Below, in pieces: positions 12,323-21,444 of a stretch of DNA of 64,000 bases (position 1 is its first letter; the number at the start of each line of letters is the position of its first letter). Below the pieces are notes generated by a model. The model made no database searches, was not told the origin of the DNA, and was given only the letters and a program-made list of their open reading frames with translations. The position numbers were made by a program, and so were the translations under genes. Source of the stretch: Selaginella moellendorffii (Eukaryota; Streptophyta; Lycopodiopsida; Selaginellales; Selaginellaceae); assembly GCF_000143415.4 (NCBI RefSeq), contig NW_003314262.1, positions 4,899,131 to 4,963,130 of the forward strand. Reading direction: 5' to 3'.

Positions 12323-12570
12323 TTAGCAAGCGTGCTACTCTCGTCAATCCATCCCTGAACCGGACTTCGACCTTACAGTGAGCATAAAAATCTTTTCTTG
12401 ACAGGCTATTCCTTTTCTCAGCTCCTGGAGGAGTTCCTCTCATAGGCCCGATTGTGGAGCTCCCGGGGTTGTTTCTAGCAAGTGGTCACGAACGGAGTGG
12501 TCTCTCGCTGGTGGTGACGCTAGAAATCTTCACCACCAGAAGTTCTTGTTATCAATCGCAACTTGCTTGA
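12323..12570 (+). pseudogene. Inverted partial copy of the DAO-type oxidoreductase gene (last exons)
   Basis: This stretch matches the reverse complement of about 14750-15018 almost base for base. It covers the end of one exon, the intron starting gtgagcataaaaatc, the exon encoding VPLIGPIVELPGLFLASGHE, and part of the last intron. Splice sites are preserved but there are small changes, such as gaaggg to gaacgg after the SGHE codons. The parent gene is about 2.2 kb away on the minus strand. The copy has no start and no upstream exons. Confidence 0.85.
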
Positions 12571-12594
12571 GAAAAATCATTCGAAAAGAAATTT

Positions 12595-12745
12595 TTGCAA
12601 CACTTCTGTGTCGGAATATGACTTAAGCTTCGAGACACATCAAACGCATACTCCAACCCAATAAGTACCAATACACAAATCTCGACACTATTTAAATATT
12701 GCGCTAAGGCATGTGGGATAATTGAGCGTTGCCTAGTAGTTATAC
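12595..12745 (+). repeat. LTR-like dispersed repeat, copy 1
   Basis: It shares gtcggaatatgactta, cttcgagacaca, gcatactc, cactatttaaat and gcatgtgggataattgag, in the same order, with 47107-47285. The start (tgtgtcggaatatgac) and internal TATA-like tatttaaat are like those of plant copia LTRs. No internal retroelement sequence follows, so it may be a solo or truncated LTR. Confidence 0.6.
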
Positions 12746-12969
12746 ATCCACAAGATAAGTAAAAGCTGCTTGTCGCCGCTTCGTGGTGCAGTCGGCTACC
12801 TCAGGCTTCTTTGCTCTCCCTTGTGTCTTTTTCATGGTCGAACATTGTAGATCAAACTCTCTGGATCCGGTATCTCAGCCCTTTGCTGCCGTCCCTCATC
12901 ATGGCGCCTTGCCGTTCCCAAATTTCTGGAGAAATCGCTACAAGAAAAGAAGTCATTTTTTCATTTGTG

Positions 12970-13377
12970 TTATTCCACAGGGTCACGAGTTTTTCCGTTG
13001 AGCATCCGCTCTCTACCAGTACCAAAATATTTATAATTTGCAATAATAAATACAACATGTACCTTGTGAAATTTGTCGACAGCAGCAACCAATGCTGCTT
13101 CTTTCTCTTCCACCGCAACCATTGCTTGTCTCATCGCTAATGCTTTTAAAGCAAAATCCTCTTTTGCAAATGCAGCCTCCATTTTTGCAATCGCCTTTCT
13201 CGCAGCCAATGTTGCTGCTGCTTCTCTTGCTGCCAGCTTTGCCGCTGTTTCACCACCCGTTGCTACCCCGTCCTCAGCAGCTCTCCTTTCTGCCTCGGCC
13301 TCTTCTTTGGCAGCATTAGAAGCAGCAGCGGCAATAGCAGTGGCTTTGGCCGTTGCCTTTTCGGCACTTGCCAGCAA
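12970..13377 (-). CDS. Alanine-rich coiled-coil hypothetical protein (fragment)
   Basis: The minus-strand frame encodes about 105 residues rich in Ala, Glu and Lys with a regular heptad look (AEAERRAAEDG, AARKAIAKMEAAFAKED, MRQAMVAVEEKEAALVAAV). A donor-like aag|gtacatg at about 13062 suggests that the exon ends there and the rest of the open frame is intron. No ATG starts this segment: the frame opens after a stop with TTG/CTG codons, so an upstream exon is needed. It lies just downstream of the NTPase-like frame at 13497-14060 and may be a further exon of it or an independent remnant. The plus-strand frame over the same bases is a shadow. Confidence 0.35.
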   Translation of the reverse strand: MLASAEKATAKATAIAAAASNAAKEEAEAERRAAEDGVATGGETAAKLAAREAAATLAARKAIAKMEAAFAKEDFALKALAMRQAMVAVEEKEAALVAAVDKFHKVHVVFIIANYKYFGTGRERMLNGKTRDPVE

Positions 13378-13496
13378 GAGTAAATAGTTGTCTCAACATG
13401 AACCACTCCAAACCCTGATGAAGGGGTTGTCCAGACCGCTGTCCACACAGTGTTTGTCACGTATGCCCCATAGCAGAGATTGGGCGTGAGTTTGTA

Positions 13497-14060
13497 TTAA
13501 AGATGCGCAAACCTTGCTAAGAGTTTCTTCCAGAATGCCTCAAATTTAGTATAAAACTCATTTAGCAACTTTTCCCTTGGCAAAGACGCCCGAATTATGT
13601 TACGTGGCCTGTTTTCTATCACGTGTTCGATGAACTTGTTCAGGTCTGCAAAACTCGGTCCCGAATAATAGATGAGAAGTTCTGCAAGCTCACGAGAGCA
13701 GCCTTCTCCCAACCTTCTCTTGGTCATCCCAATAAGCTGCTCGCTGGAAACTTGCAGTAAGCTGTAAAGTGTTCCTCTAGTCCGAGCATCGGATGTGCTA
13801 TACACCATATCTGCTACCATTTCTTCAGAACCAACCAGCCACAGACTAAAGTGCTGAAAATCAGTTGCTTCTTTTCCCAGATTCACCAGTTCGTAGGCCT
13901 CATCCTTCATGAGCCTGTCAGCATTGTCAACGACCACGACCAGAAAGCGAGGCTGTGCTCCTGTGTACCTACTCCACCAGTTCCGGTACCGTCCTACTCT
14001 TAAAATCCGCTCCCATTTATCTATGGGCTTCCCCCAGACAACTAGGAAATGGAGCACCAT
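13497..14060 (-). pseudogene. P-loop NTPase-like protein, C-terminal part, probably broken
   Basis: The 187-residue frame has a Walker-B-like strand (RFLVVVVDNADRL) followed by a sensor-like segment (FSLWLVGSEEMVADMV) and a helical C-terminus, as in AAA/STAND-type ATPases. No Walker A is visible. The sequence just upstream (about 14061-14180) continues protein-like in another frame (MYFSMKEDTTSELCDYINTT), so a frameshift or an intron separates them. The stop is at 13497. It may belong to the same broad class as the NTPases at 52.6-60.3 kb, but I see no direct motif match. Function unknown. Confidence 0.4.
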
Positions 14061-14189
14061 ATGTGGTGTTGATATAGTCGCACAACTCCGATGTGGTGTC
14101 CTCCTTCATGCTGAAATACATGATAGCTCTCCCCCTTTACCTCTGGCTTCACAGTGGGCGGTAAAGTCTGGGTACAACAGTCTCCATAT

Positions 14190-14679
14190 CGTGTAAATTG
14201 TGTCCGAGAACAGTAATCCGAGAACAGTAACCCACCATGATGGCTGTCACCTTTCGAACGTTGCTATGCACTTGCTCCGGAGTCGTCGTTGGCCGTCCGG
14301 ATCCTATAACCTTTGTTCGAAGCGACCCGCAAGAGACCCTGGAGACCTAAACCTTCCCAGAACATAATGTCTGCACGAGATGGCATGGTGAGCAGTGACC
14401 ACGAGGCGTCGACAGGCCACGCGCAACACACCTATGCAACATATCTAACGAATTTTTTACTAGAGAGAAGAGGTCTGCCCAAAAAACAATCTCTACAAAT
14501 TAGCAAAGATCACACAGTAAGCAACGACCTTAGAGATGCACTTTCATCACTGTCAAGGAATTCGGCAGCAGCAGATCACAAAAGAATCTATGGATAGACA
14601 GAGCTTTCTTTGAGCCATTGCTGTTACACTCGTGGGATGCACAACGCTTGTCTCCATTGTTAATCGTCATTATTAACGC
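14190..14679. other. No gene seen
   Basis: Short frames only. It contains the 3' flank of the DAO-type gene. Nothing recognised. Confidence 0.3.
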
Positions 14680-16424
14680 CTAAACACTCCATTGAAAGAT
14701 TGTACTCGAGCTTCGTTCCATGATAGTGTCCACGATCATCTCTGCGGTGCCAAGTGCCTGCGATTGAGATAAAAAACAAGAAACTTTACAGGTTCTGGTG
14801 GTGAAGATTTCAAGTTTTACCAGCGAGAGACCAGTCCCTTCGTGACCACTTGCTAGGAACAACCCCGGGAGCTCCACAATCGGGCCTATGAGAGGAACTC
14901 CTCCAGGAGCTGGGAAAAGGAATCACAGCTTTAGCCTGTCAAGAAAAGATTTTTATGCTCACTGTAAGGTCGAAGTCCGGTTCGGGGATGGATTGACGAG
15001 AGCGGAACGCTTGCTAGTGCAGGGAAAAACTTGGCAGCTCTGTGGAGGATTTGCTGGATGACTGCTTCGTCTGGAGTCATGTCAAAGCCTTTGAATTCTC
15101 TGCTACTACCTGTTGAGACGAAAGAGAAAAAACTGGCTCGATGTAAGAGCTCAAACTCATACGCACCGAGCAAGAAATTTCCGGCCGGATCGACTGTAGC
15201 CGTGGTGGCCACTCCAAATTCGTCTAGTGTTTCCTTGGAGTTTTTGGTGCTCGTGTAAGCAAATTCCATGGTTCCGTAGTTTAGATGCAATCCAGCCGTT
15301 TTATCCACCACCAAAAGGTGGCCCTTTGATTCAGTGAGAGAACCAGCGTCAGCTCAAGCTGGGAAAAAAGATTGCTTTTACCTTCCGAGGCCGGATTGAT
15401 GGAGTCAAATCCAAATCAAAGCGTTTGGATAGAATTTCCAGTAAGTCCGAGCTCCAAGCACCGGCTGAAACTATAACAGCTCGCTTAGAATGAAAGTCAC
15501 CATTTAAAGTTTGTAATCCCTGCATATATTTATCTGCTGGCGACCTACGGAAAACGACGAAAAAACAAGCTTTTGTAGAAGCAGTTAGATATCAAGTTGT
15601 CATACCAAAGAAAACCCGTCACCGGACTTCCAAAAACTTCTTTGTAGCGACCTCCTGGACCCAAAGCTCGATTTTCCTGCCAGGAAAAGACTTTCAGCAT
15701 TTGGTAAAAGAGAGGAAAAAAAATAAAGAGGGAACAACGCACCATACTTGTTGAATGAACTCCACTGTAGCTCTTGCATCGATTTGGCAATCTGCAGGGA
15801 AAAAAGCCGCAGCTCCTTCTGGACCAAGAACAAGAGCAGGCTCTGCCGTTTGAGCTGTATGAGAGTTCCAGAACTCTCCTTGGACTCCAGCAGCAGCAAC
15901 CTTGTGTAACCTGTTGTGCAAAGCTAGAGACTCCTCACCCCCAGTGGTAAACAACAAACTCCCTGCAGAAACATCAAGAAGATCAAACAAGAACTTCAAG
16001 AGAAAACGTTTGTCTTTTTCCTTGGTACCTGTGTCTCTCCACCCAATTTTCTCGAGAGGATCAACGCCAGAAGCTCGTATTTCCGCTACGAATTCGTGCC
16101 AGAGTTGGATGCTACGACGAGAAAAATCCCATGTTTTGGAATCCGGATTGAGGTGTCCAGACCATATGTACCCTTGTCCTGAGAAGAAGAAAACCAGGCG
16201 ATCTATAACGCATAGATCTAAGGTAGAGCAACGAATAGCATACCAGCTCCAGTAGCTCCAGCGCAGATCTTATGGGCTGCCTCCACAACAGTGACGGAGA
16301 GATTGGTTTGGCGCAAAAAGCGATTTGCGATAGAGAGACCGATGATCCCGGCGCCAGCAATCACCACATCGGAAGAGCCCATTGCATGGACCTTCGCTGC
16401 ATTTGGCAATGACTCGAGTGCCAT
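14680..16424 (-). CDS. FAD-dependent oxidoreductase, DAO (glycine/D-amino-acid oxidase) family
   Basis: The product is an FAD enzyme of the DAO superfamily, which oxidises amino acids or related amines; the substrate cannot be told. Exon 1 (from the ATG at 16424) holds the dinucleotide-binding fold VVIAGAGIIGLSIANRFL ending in an acidic residue (VVEAA), then GATGAG. Later exons carry GQGYIWSGHLN, the helical middle (FPADCQIDARATVEFIQQ), RAVIVSAGAWSSDLLEIL, PRKGHLLVVD, and the C-terminal FAD-binding stretch PGGVPLIGPIVELPGLFLAS then GHEGTGLSL. The last exon ends IFQWSV. Introns are small, with consensus GT-AG. No clear organelle targeting peptide. The upstream PPR stop codon is only about 65 bp from this start. 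A partial inverted copy lies at 12323-12570. It resembles plant FAD-dependent oxidoreductases of this family; no gene symbol is assigned. Confidence 0.85.
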
Positions 16425-16489
16425 GATCTAAACCGAAGACAAGGGTTTAGTCACGAATTTTCTAAGAATTATGAACACATACCGAAGCG

Positions 16490-17980
16490 CTAAGCTGATG
16501 TATCGAAGTGGAAGTTTGAGAAGATCTCTTCCAGCTTCGCCTGTAAAGCCGCTCGAGCTCCAGCATCCGCCGCATGGCCTCCACCAAAGCTGTCAGCTTC
16601 GTCCGTCCAAGAGCTTCGCTCATTCATCGTCCCAGTATCGCGCCTCAAAGCTTCTACATCTTCACTCTCCTCCGTCATCCCCGCACGGCTGTAGATGTTC
16701 GCCATCAAGACGTAGGCGGCACCGTGTCTCTCGTCCAGTTTCAGCACCGAGTCGAAAGCAAGCCTTCCAGCTTCCACATTCCCCCACTTGTGGCAAGCTC
16801 CCAGTAGAACCATCCATATTCTCAGGTCCGCTTGCATGGGCATGCTCGCCACCACTGTCACTGCTTGCTCGACTCGGTTGGCCCGGCCAAGAAGATCAAC
16901 CAAGCAAGTGTAGTGCTTGATGTCCGGAGCAAGGCCATACTTCGTCTTCATCTCCTCGAACAGCTTGAGTCCCTTGTCAACTAGGCCGGCGTGGCTGCAC
17001 ACTCCGAGAACCGAGAGAAAGACCACTCCATCCGGTTTCACTCGATCTTTAGCCATCCTCTCCAAGAGTTCTATCACCTTTTTGCTGTCTCCTTGCAGGC
17101 TATATCCTGAGAGTAAAGCGTCCCAAGCCACCAAGTCCTTTCTGGAGATGGAGTCGAATATGTAACGAGCTTGCTCCATGCATCCACACTTCCCGTAAAA
17201 GTCCACCAGAGACGTCGCTAGAAGTGGATTACTTTGGAGCCTTGCGATGCGGATTTGAGCTTCGATTCGTCGTCCAGCTTCTAGTGCCGAGAGGTTGCCA
17301 CACGCCTTGAGAGCAGCCATGTAAGTGACGACGTTCGGGACACAGCCTTGTTCTTGCATTCTCGAGAAGAGGCTCAAAGCTAGCTGACTCTCCCCGCTTT
17401 CAGCGTATCCCATAATCAAGGACGTCCATGACACCACGTCCCGCTGCCTCATTCTGTCGAAGACGCCTCTCGCATCGACCAGACTCCCACACTTGGCGTA
17501 GAGATCCACCAGGCTGCTTGCCACCAGGAGATTCATTTCAACTCCACCTTCTACTGCTTGACGATGAACTGCCCTGCCTCTTTCCAGACTCTTCGTTTTC
17601 AAAACGTTTCCTTCGACCAGCTTCCCTTGTTCTTCAAGTGCCAAGTTGCCACAAGCCTTCAATGCCGCTAGAAGAGTGACACGGTCTGGTTCGAAGCCTT
17701 CTTCTTGCATGCTCAAGTACATCTGAAAGGCCAGATTGCTCTGGCCACTTTCTGCGTATCCCCGAACCATGGAAGTCCATGTCACCACTGTGTGATGGAG
17801 CATGCAGTCAAAGACCCGGCGAGCGTCCTCCATGCTTCGACACTTGAAGTACATATCCAAGAGCGTGTTTGCTATGTAGACGTCGGAGATGTCATCACGT
17901 TGAATCACAGCTGCGTGGATTTGTCTGCCAGTTCGAAGATCTAGCGTGTTGCTGCATTTCTTTAGCGCGGCCACCACTCT
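16490..17980 (-). CDS. Pentatricopeptide repeat protein, PLS class with E motif
   Basis: This is an RNA-binding organellar protein of the PLS subfamily, typically involved in RNA editing or processing in plastids or mitochondria. Repeats run from GRQIHAAVI through the final PPRs (for example VVTWTSMVRGYAESGQSNLA, DVVSWTSLIMGYAESGESQL, LVAWDALLSGYSLQGDSKKV). An E motif follows (RIWMVLLGACHKWGNVEAGR). No DYW domain follows: the tail is a divergent Ala/Glu-rich sequence ending HFDTSA. The large exon has no ATG at its 5' end: it opens with GTG codons. A possible upstream exon starts at the ATG at 18350 (MLFFAPQSRLVEAAPK) and could splice from about 18244 to 17980 in frame. That would add an N-terminus. 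The start is therefore uncertain. Confidence 0.85.
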   Translation of the reverse strand, partial: RVVAALKKCSNTLDLRTGRQIHAAVIQRDDISDVYIANTLLDMYFKCRSMEDARRVFDCMLHHTVVTWTSMVRGYAESGQSNLAFQMYLSMQEEGFEPDRVTLLAALKACGNLALEEQGKLVEGNVLKTKSLERGRAVHRQAVEGGVEMNLLVASSLVDLYAKCGSLVDARGVFDRMRQRDVVSWTSLIMGYAESGESQLALSLFSRMQEQGCVPNVVTYMAALKACGNLSALEAGRRIEAQIRIARLQSNPLLATSLVDFYGKCGCMEQARYIFDSISRKDLVAWDALLSGYSLQGDSKKVIELLERMAKDRVKPDGVVFLSVLGVCSHAGLVDKGLKLFEEMKTKYGLAPDIKHYTCLVDLLGRANRVEQAVTVVASMPMQADLRIWMVLLGACHKWGNVEAGRLAFDSVLKLDERHGAAYVLMANIYSRAGMTEESEDVEALRRDTGTMNERSSWTDEADSFGGGHAADAGARAALQAKLEEIFSNFHFDTSA

Positions 17981-18360
17981 AAAAATTCTGCCCCTGTTGT
18001 CTCTCCTTTTCTCTTCGGTGAAGCAAGCTAGAGTAAAATTTTTTACACTTGTTGTATTGTTCTGGAGAAAACAAACTTTGTTACAGTAAGACTTAAGCTG
18101 TATTATGCTGAAGTACCTGATTTGTCACCGTCATTTTGACGCTACCTTATCCAAACGCACAAAACTTCGAGACGGAGTAGACGCTGTTCCTGAGGAGCGC
18201 ACATTAGAGCGAAAGTTTGAGTAAACTTTGAGTGTACCTGTGTGCCTTACAAAGTATAGCCGGCGAGAGAAACTGAAACGTCCTCCCGTTGCCAGCGGAC
18301 AATTTTGGAGCTGCCTCCACAAGTCTGGATTGGGGAGCAAAGAACAGCATAGACAGACAA

Positions 18361-21300
18361 CTAGTTCTCATCAGTGTCACTAGAGTTCCCCTCCCCTCCT
18401 GCTTCTTCCTCTGTGTCTCCTGCTTCTTCTTGTGAATCCGGCGCTATCTCGTTGATCGGACTCGGAATCTCGTCCTTTACAACCATTGCAGAACTCTGAC
18501 TGCCCAGTGTATCAATCCTCACGACTGCTGCGTCATCCCTTGCAGCGCCTCTAACTTGCAGGCTATCACTATTTCCAACTTGGCTCGCCAAAACCCTCCT
18601 CTCTACTTCATCCTGAGAGTAGTTTCCGTCACTGCCCAGAACTTCGGACGTGACAAGGTCCGCTGTGCATAGACTACTCCTTCGAAGTTGTGTCTGCGAG
18701 TCAGTTCCTCGAAGTCCCCTTGCAAGTAAAGGAGTTCCTGGTACCTGTCCAGCATTCTCGGTTTCGTTTCTTTCGAGCAGAGGAGTCCCTGGTTCGTTTC
18801 CGGCAGTTTCAGGATCTCTTTCCAACGGAGTCCCCGGTACTTCTGCTGCAGTGATTTGAGTTTCCATAATTGGAGCATCATCCCTGACAGTCGCGTGTTG
18901 TCGTGCCTGATCCATATCGAGAGGAATCAACTGTGTAGCATCCCACTGTGTCACGTTCAGCTGCGTGGGTATGTCTTCTCGAGCTTGTGTCTGATTGTTG
19001 TGCTCCACTCTGTAGCCACTGGTTTCCTCTGCCATCTCGTTTAGATCGAGCGTTGCAAGTAAGGTCTTCTCTTGAGTAGCATTTACGTGTGTGCCATTTG
19101 AGCCTTCGTCCCTCATCGTTTCGCCATCCTTCATTTCCTCGTCGACTGTCTTGGACTCACTGTGCTCTTCACCATTGTTATAACAGTAGCCAGCAGGAGC
19201 GGCATTAGCATACTCCGCATCATCGTCCTTGAGTGTTTGCATCATGGCTTGAAGTTGGAACTGTTGCTTCTGCTGTAACGCCGAAATCTCTTCCGCAGTT
19301 GACTGGAAAGCCCGCAACTGTGTCTCTCTGGAAAGGCAGCTTTTGAGCAAAGTTCTTAAGGATATGTGTGCTCTTACCTCAGTAAAATACGGTCTCTGGC
19401 ACCTTCAAATCGTTGGCTTTCAAGTTTGAGCTTGTTCAACACTTCCTCTTTCTCCAGCTGAAGAGAGGCAATTTTAATATGCGCTGCGTCCTTTTCATGC
19501 TAGAAAGAAAGAAAGACAGTGAATCAAATGTCAAAGAAAATTTTCCAACCTTGCATTCCTCCAGATTGTTTAGAGACATTTCAAGGTCCCGTATCGTTTT
19601 TTCCAGCTCCTGAACACAATACGTTAGTTCCATGGTCAAGCTTGTCAAAAAAAGCCTCCAACCTGTCTCAGGGCCGCAGATGCATGTTGCTCAGTGTTCA
19701 ATTGGATTTGTAGTTCTTGACCCTTCTTTTCAAAATTCATACGAGTCTCCCTTTCTTCTTCCTGCATGCCCTGTTATTATGTCCAAGTTCAAGTTCAAGG
19801 CTACTGCACTTACCAGTTGCTTTCGCTGGCTTTCGATTTGTACTCGGTACTCGGTCACAGAGTCCTGAGACAAATCATAAAAACAATTAAGAAACAGCAT
19901 CATGATGATTTTTTCTTACTTGAAGTGCGGCCATTTTGTCTTCCAGCTGCCCTCGTTGTCGAGAGAAAGCTTCAGCTTGTCGATTCGAGTCTTGCTCTGC
20001 TTCAGTCCGAATCCTATCTACAGCTGATTTATGCTGTGCTTCAATTTCTTGTCTTTCTTTCCTCCGCTGACTTCTTTCATCTTCTAACTGTTTCTCGAGC
20101 TCTTCCCTGTTCGCTTTGAAGCTGCTAACGGAGCCAATATCATGTTAAAAATCTAAATAAACTCAAATGCTTACTTCTTTAAGGCTTCTTCAGCCTCCAT
20201 TCGTGACTGTGCAGCGCCCTTCAACCTATTGTTCAAGTCCTCTATCACGCTTTCTTGTTGAACGCATTTCGCAGAAAATTCTTCCATGCTTGAAACCTTT
20301 GTTGACAGCTCTGCTTGCAGGTCCGCCAGCTTTTGCGTATACACAGATTTACATTGATCGACGGCTTCCCTAACGATCTGCGTAAGATGTAAATCCTCAC
20401 ATACGATTTTTTATAAAGTACTTACTGATTCTGTGGAGGACTTGGCTGCTCTCAAGTCCGCGTTGAGGCTATCACTTTTATTACACTCGAGCTCCAGTTT
20501 CTGTCGAAGCTCCTGTGCATGGTTACACATCAGACAAATACTTATATAGCTTTGTCACCAGATTGATTAACGATCACCTGATTGCTTCGCTCTAAACGCC
20601 TTACATCTGCTAGATTTACAGGTCCATCTCCAATACCTGATCCGGACATTTTCATTCTTTTGCCATCCTCGTTCTTGGACAGCTCTACTTCTATAATCAG
20701 GAGAGAAAATTGTCAACATAGACAAGCAAAAGAACTCGCAGATACTTAGAGCATGTACCTACCTGGTTTTCTTTTCAAACCAGAACTAGTATCCCGAAAG
20801 ACGTACGCAAACCCATTCTCTGCAAGAGCTACTTAACGAAGTTGGAAAATCCATGTAGGAAGAAACAATACCAAGTTCCGGAAGAGCTGCCAGCGATATG
20901 ACATCTCCGTGCTGGAGACGAAGCTCGGGAGAATCTTTCCTCAACCTCTGGCCATTCACATAAGTCCCATTTGAGCTGGAAACACAGCACCCCCCAGACG
21001 TGGAGCTCTCGAAGCAGCATAGAAACAAGTACCTGGAATCTTTAATGTACGCCGCCCCGCTGATCCCATCATCAGTAGTGATATTCTTGCGGAAAATTCG
21101 GCAATGCCGGCCACTTATGCTCGGCGAATCGAATAGAAACAGAGAGTCCGCGACCATGCGCCCCAGGGTGTGCTCTGGAAGTGTCAAGAACATATGTTGC
21201 CCCTGAAAATCACGAAATCAGGCAATCCTAGCTTAGGAATCCCCCGGCGAGAGACAAATACCTGAGCTCGTTTCTTCGCAGCGTCCGAGAGAGCCGAAAG

Positions 21301-21363
21301 CACGCCCCATGTCCGATCATTCACTCCCGCGGGCAGCGGCTCCTGCAATATTTGCTCCGGCAT
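18361..21363 (-). CDS. FHA-domain protein with long coiled coil and SQ/TQ-rich tail
   Basis: It probably binds phosphothreonine partners in the nucleus. From the ATG at 21363: a short first exon (MPEQILQEPLPAGVNDRTWG), then an FHA domain with the conserved residues (LGRMVADS, SISGRHCRI, and, across a splice junction at about 20987-21033, SSNGTYVNG, then LQHGDVISL). A basic linker follows (LKRKP), then several exons of continuous coiled coil (about 20650-19390). A large last exon (19350-18361) is acidic and disordered. That tail has about twelve SQ/TQ dipeptides, three copies of a PGTPLL/PGTPLE repeat, and an acidic C-terminus. Introns are about 50-70 bp. The order FHA, coiled coil, SQ/TQ tail recalls DNA-damage mediator proteins, and the FHA/coiled-coil part recalls uncharacterised plant SMAD/FHA proteins. 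The function is inferred. Confidence 0.82.
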
Positions 21364-21444
21364 AGCTATAGAACCCTAACAAGAAGCCAAAAGCCCTAGT
21401 GGAATATCCGCTATAATTTAAATCAAACAGGCGCGCGAAGAATT

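Noticed and set aside
13073-13387. Plus-strand Ala/Ser-rich frame
   Set aside because: Antisense of the minus-strand Ala/Glu/Lys frame, which has splice-like boundaries and a better coiled-coil pattern.
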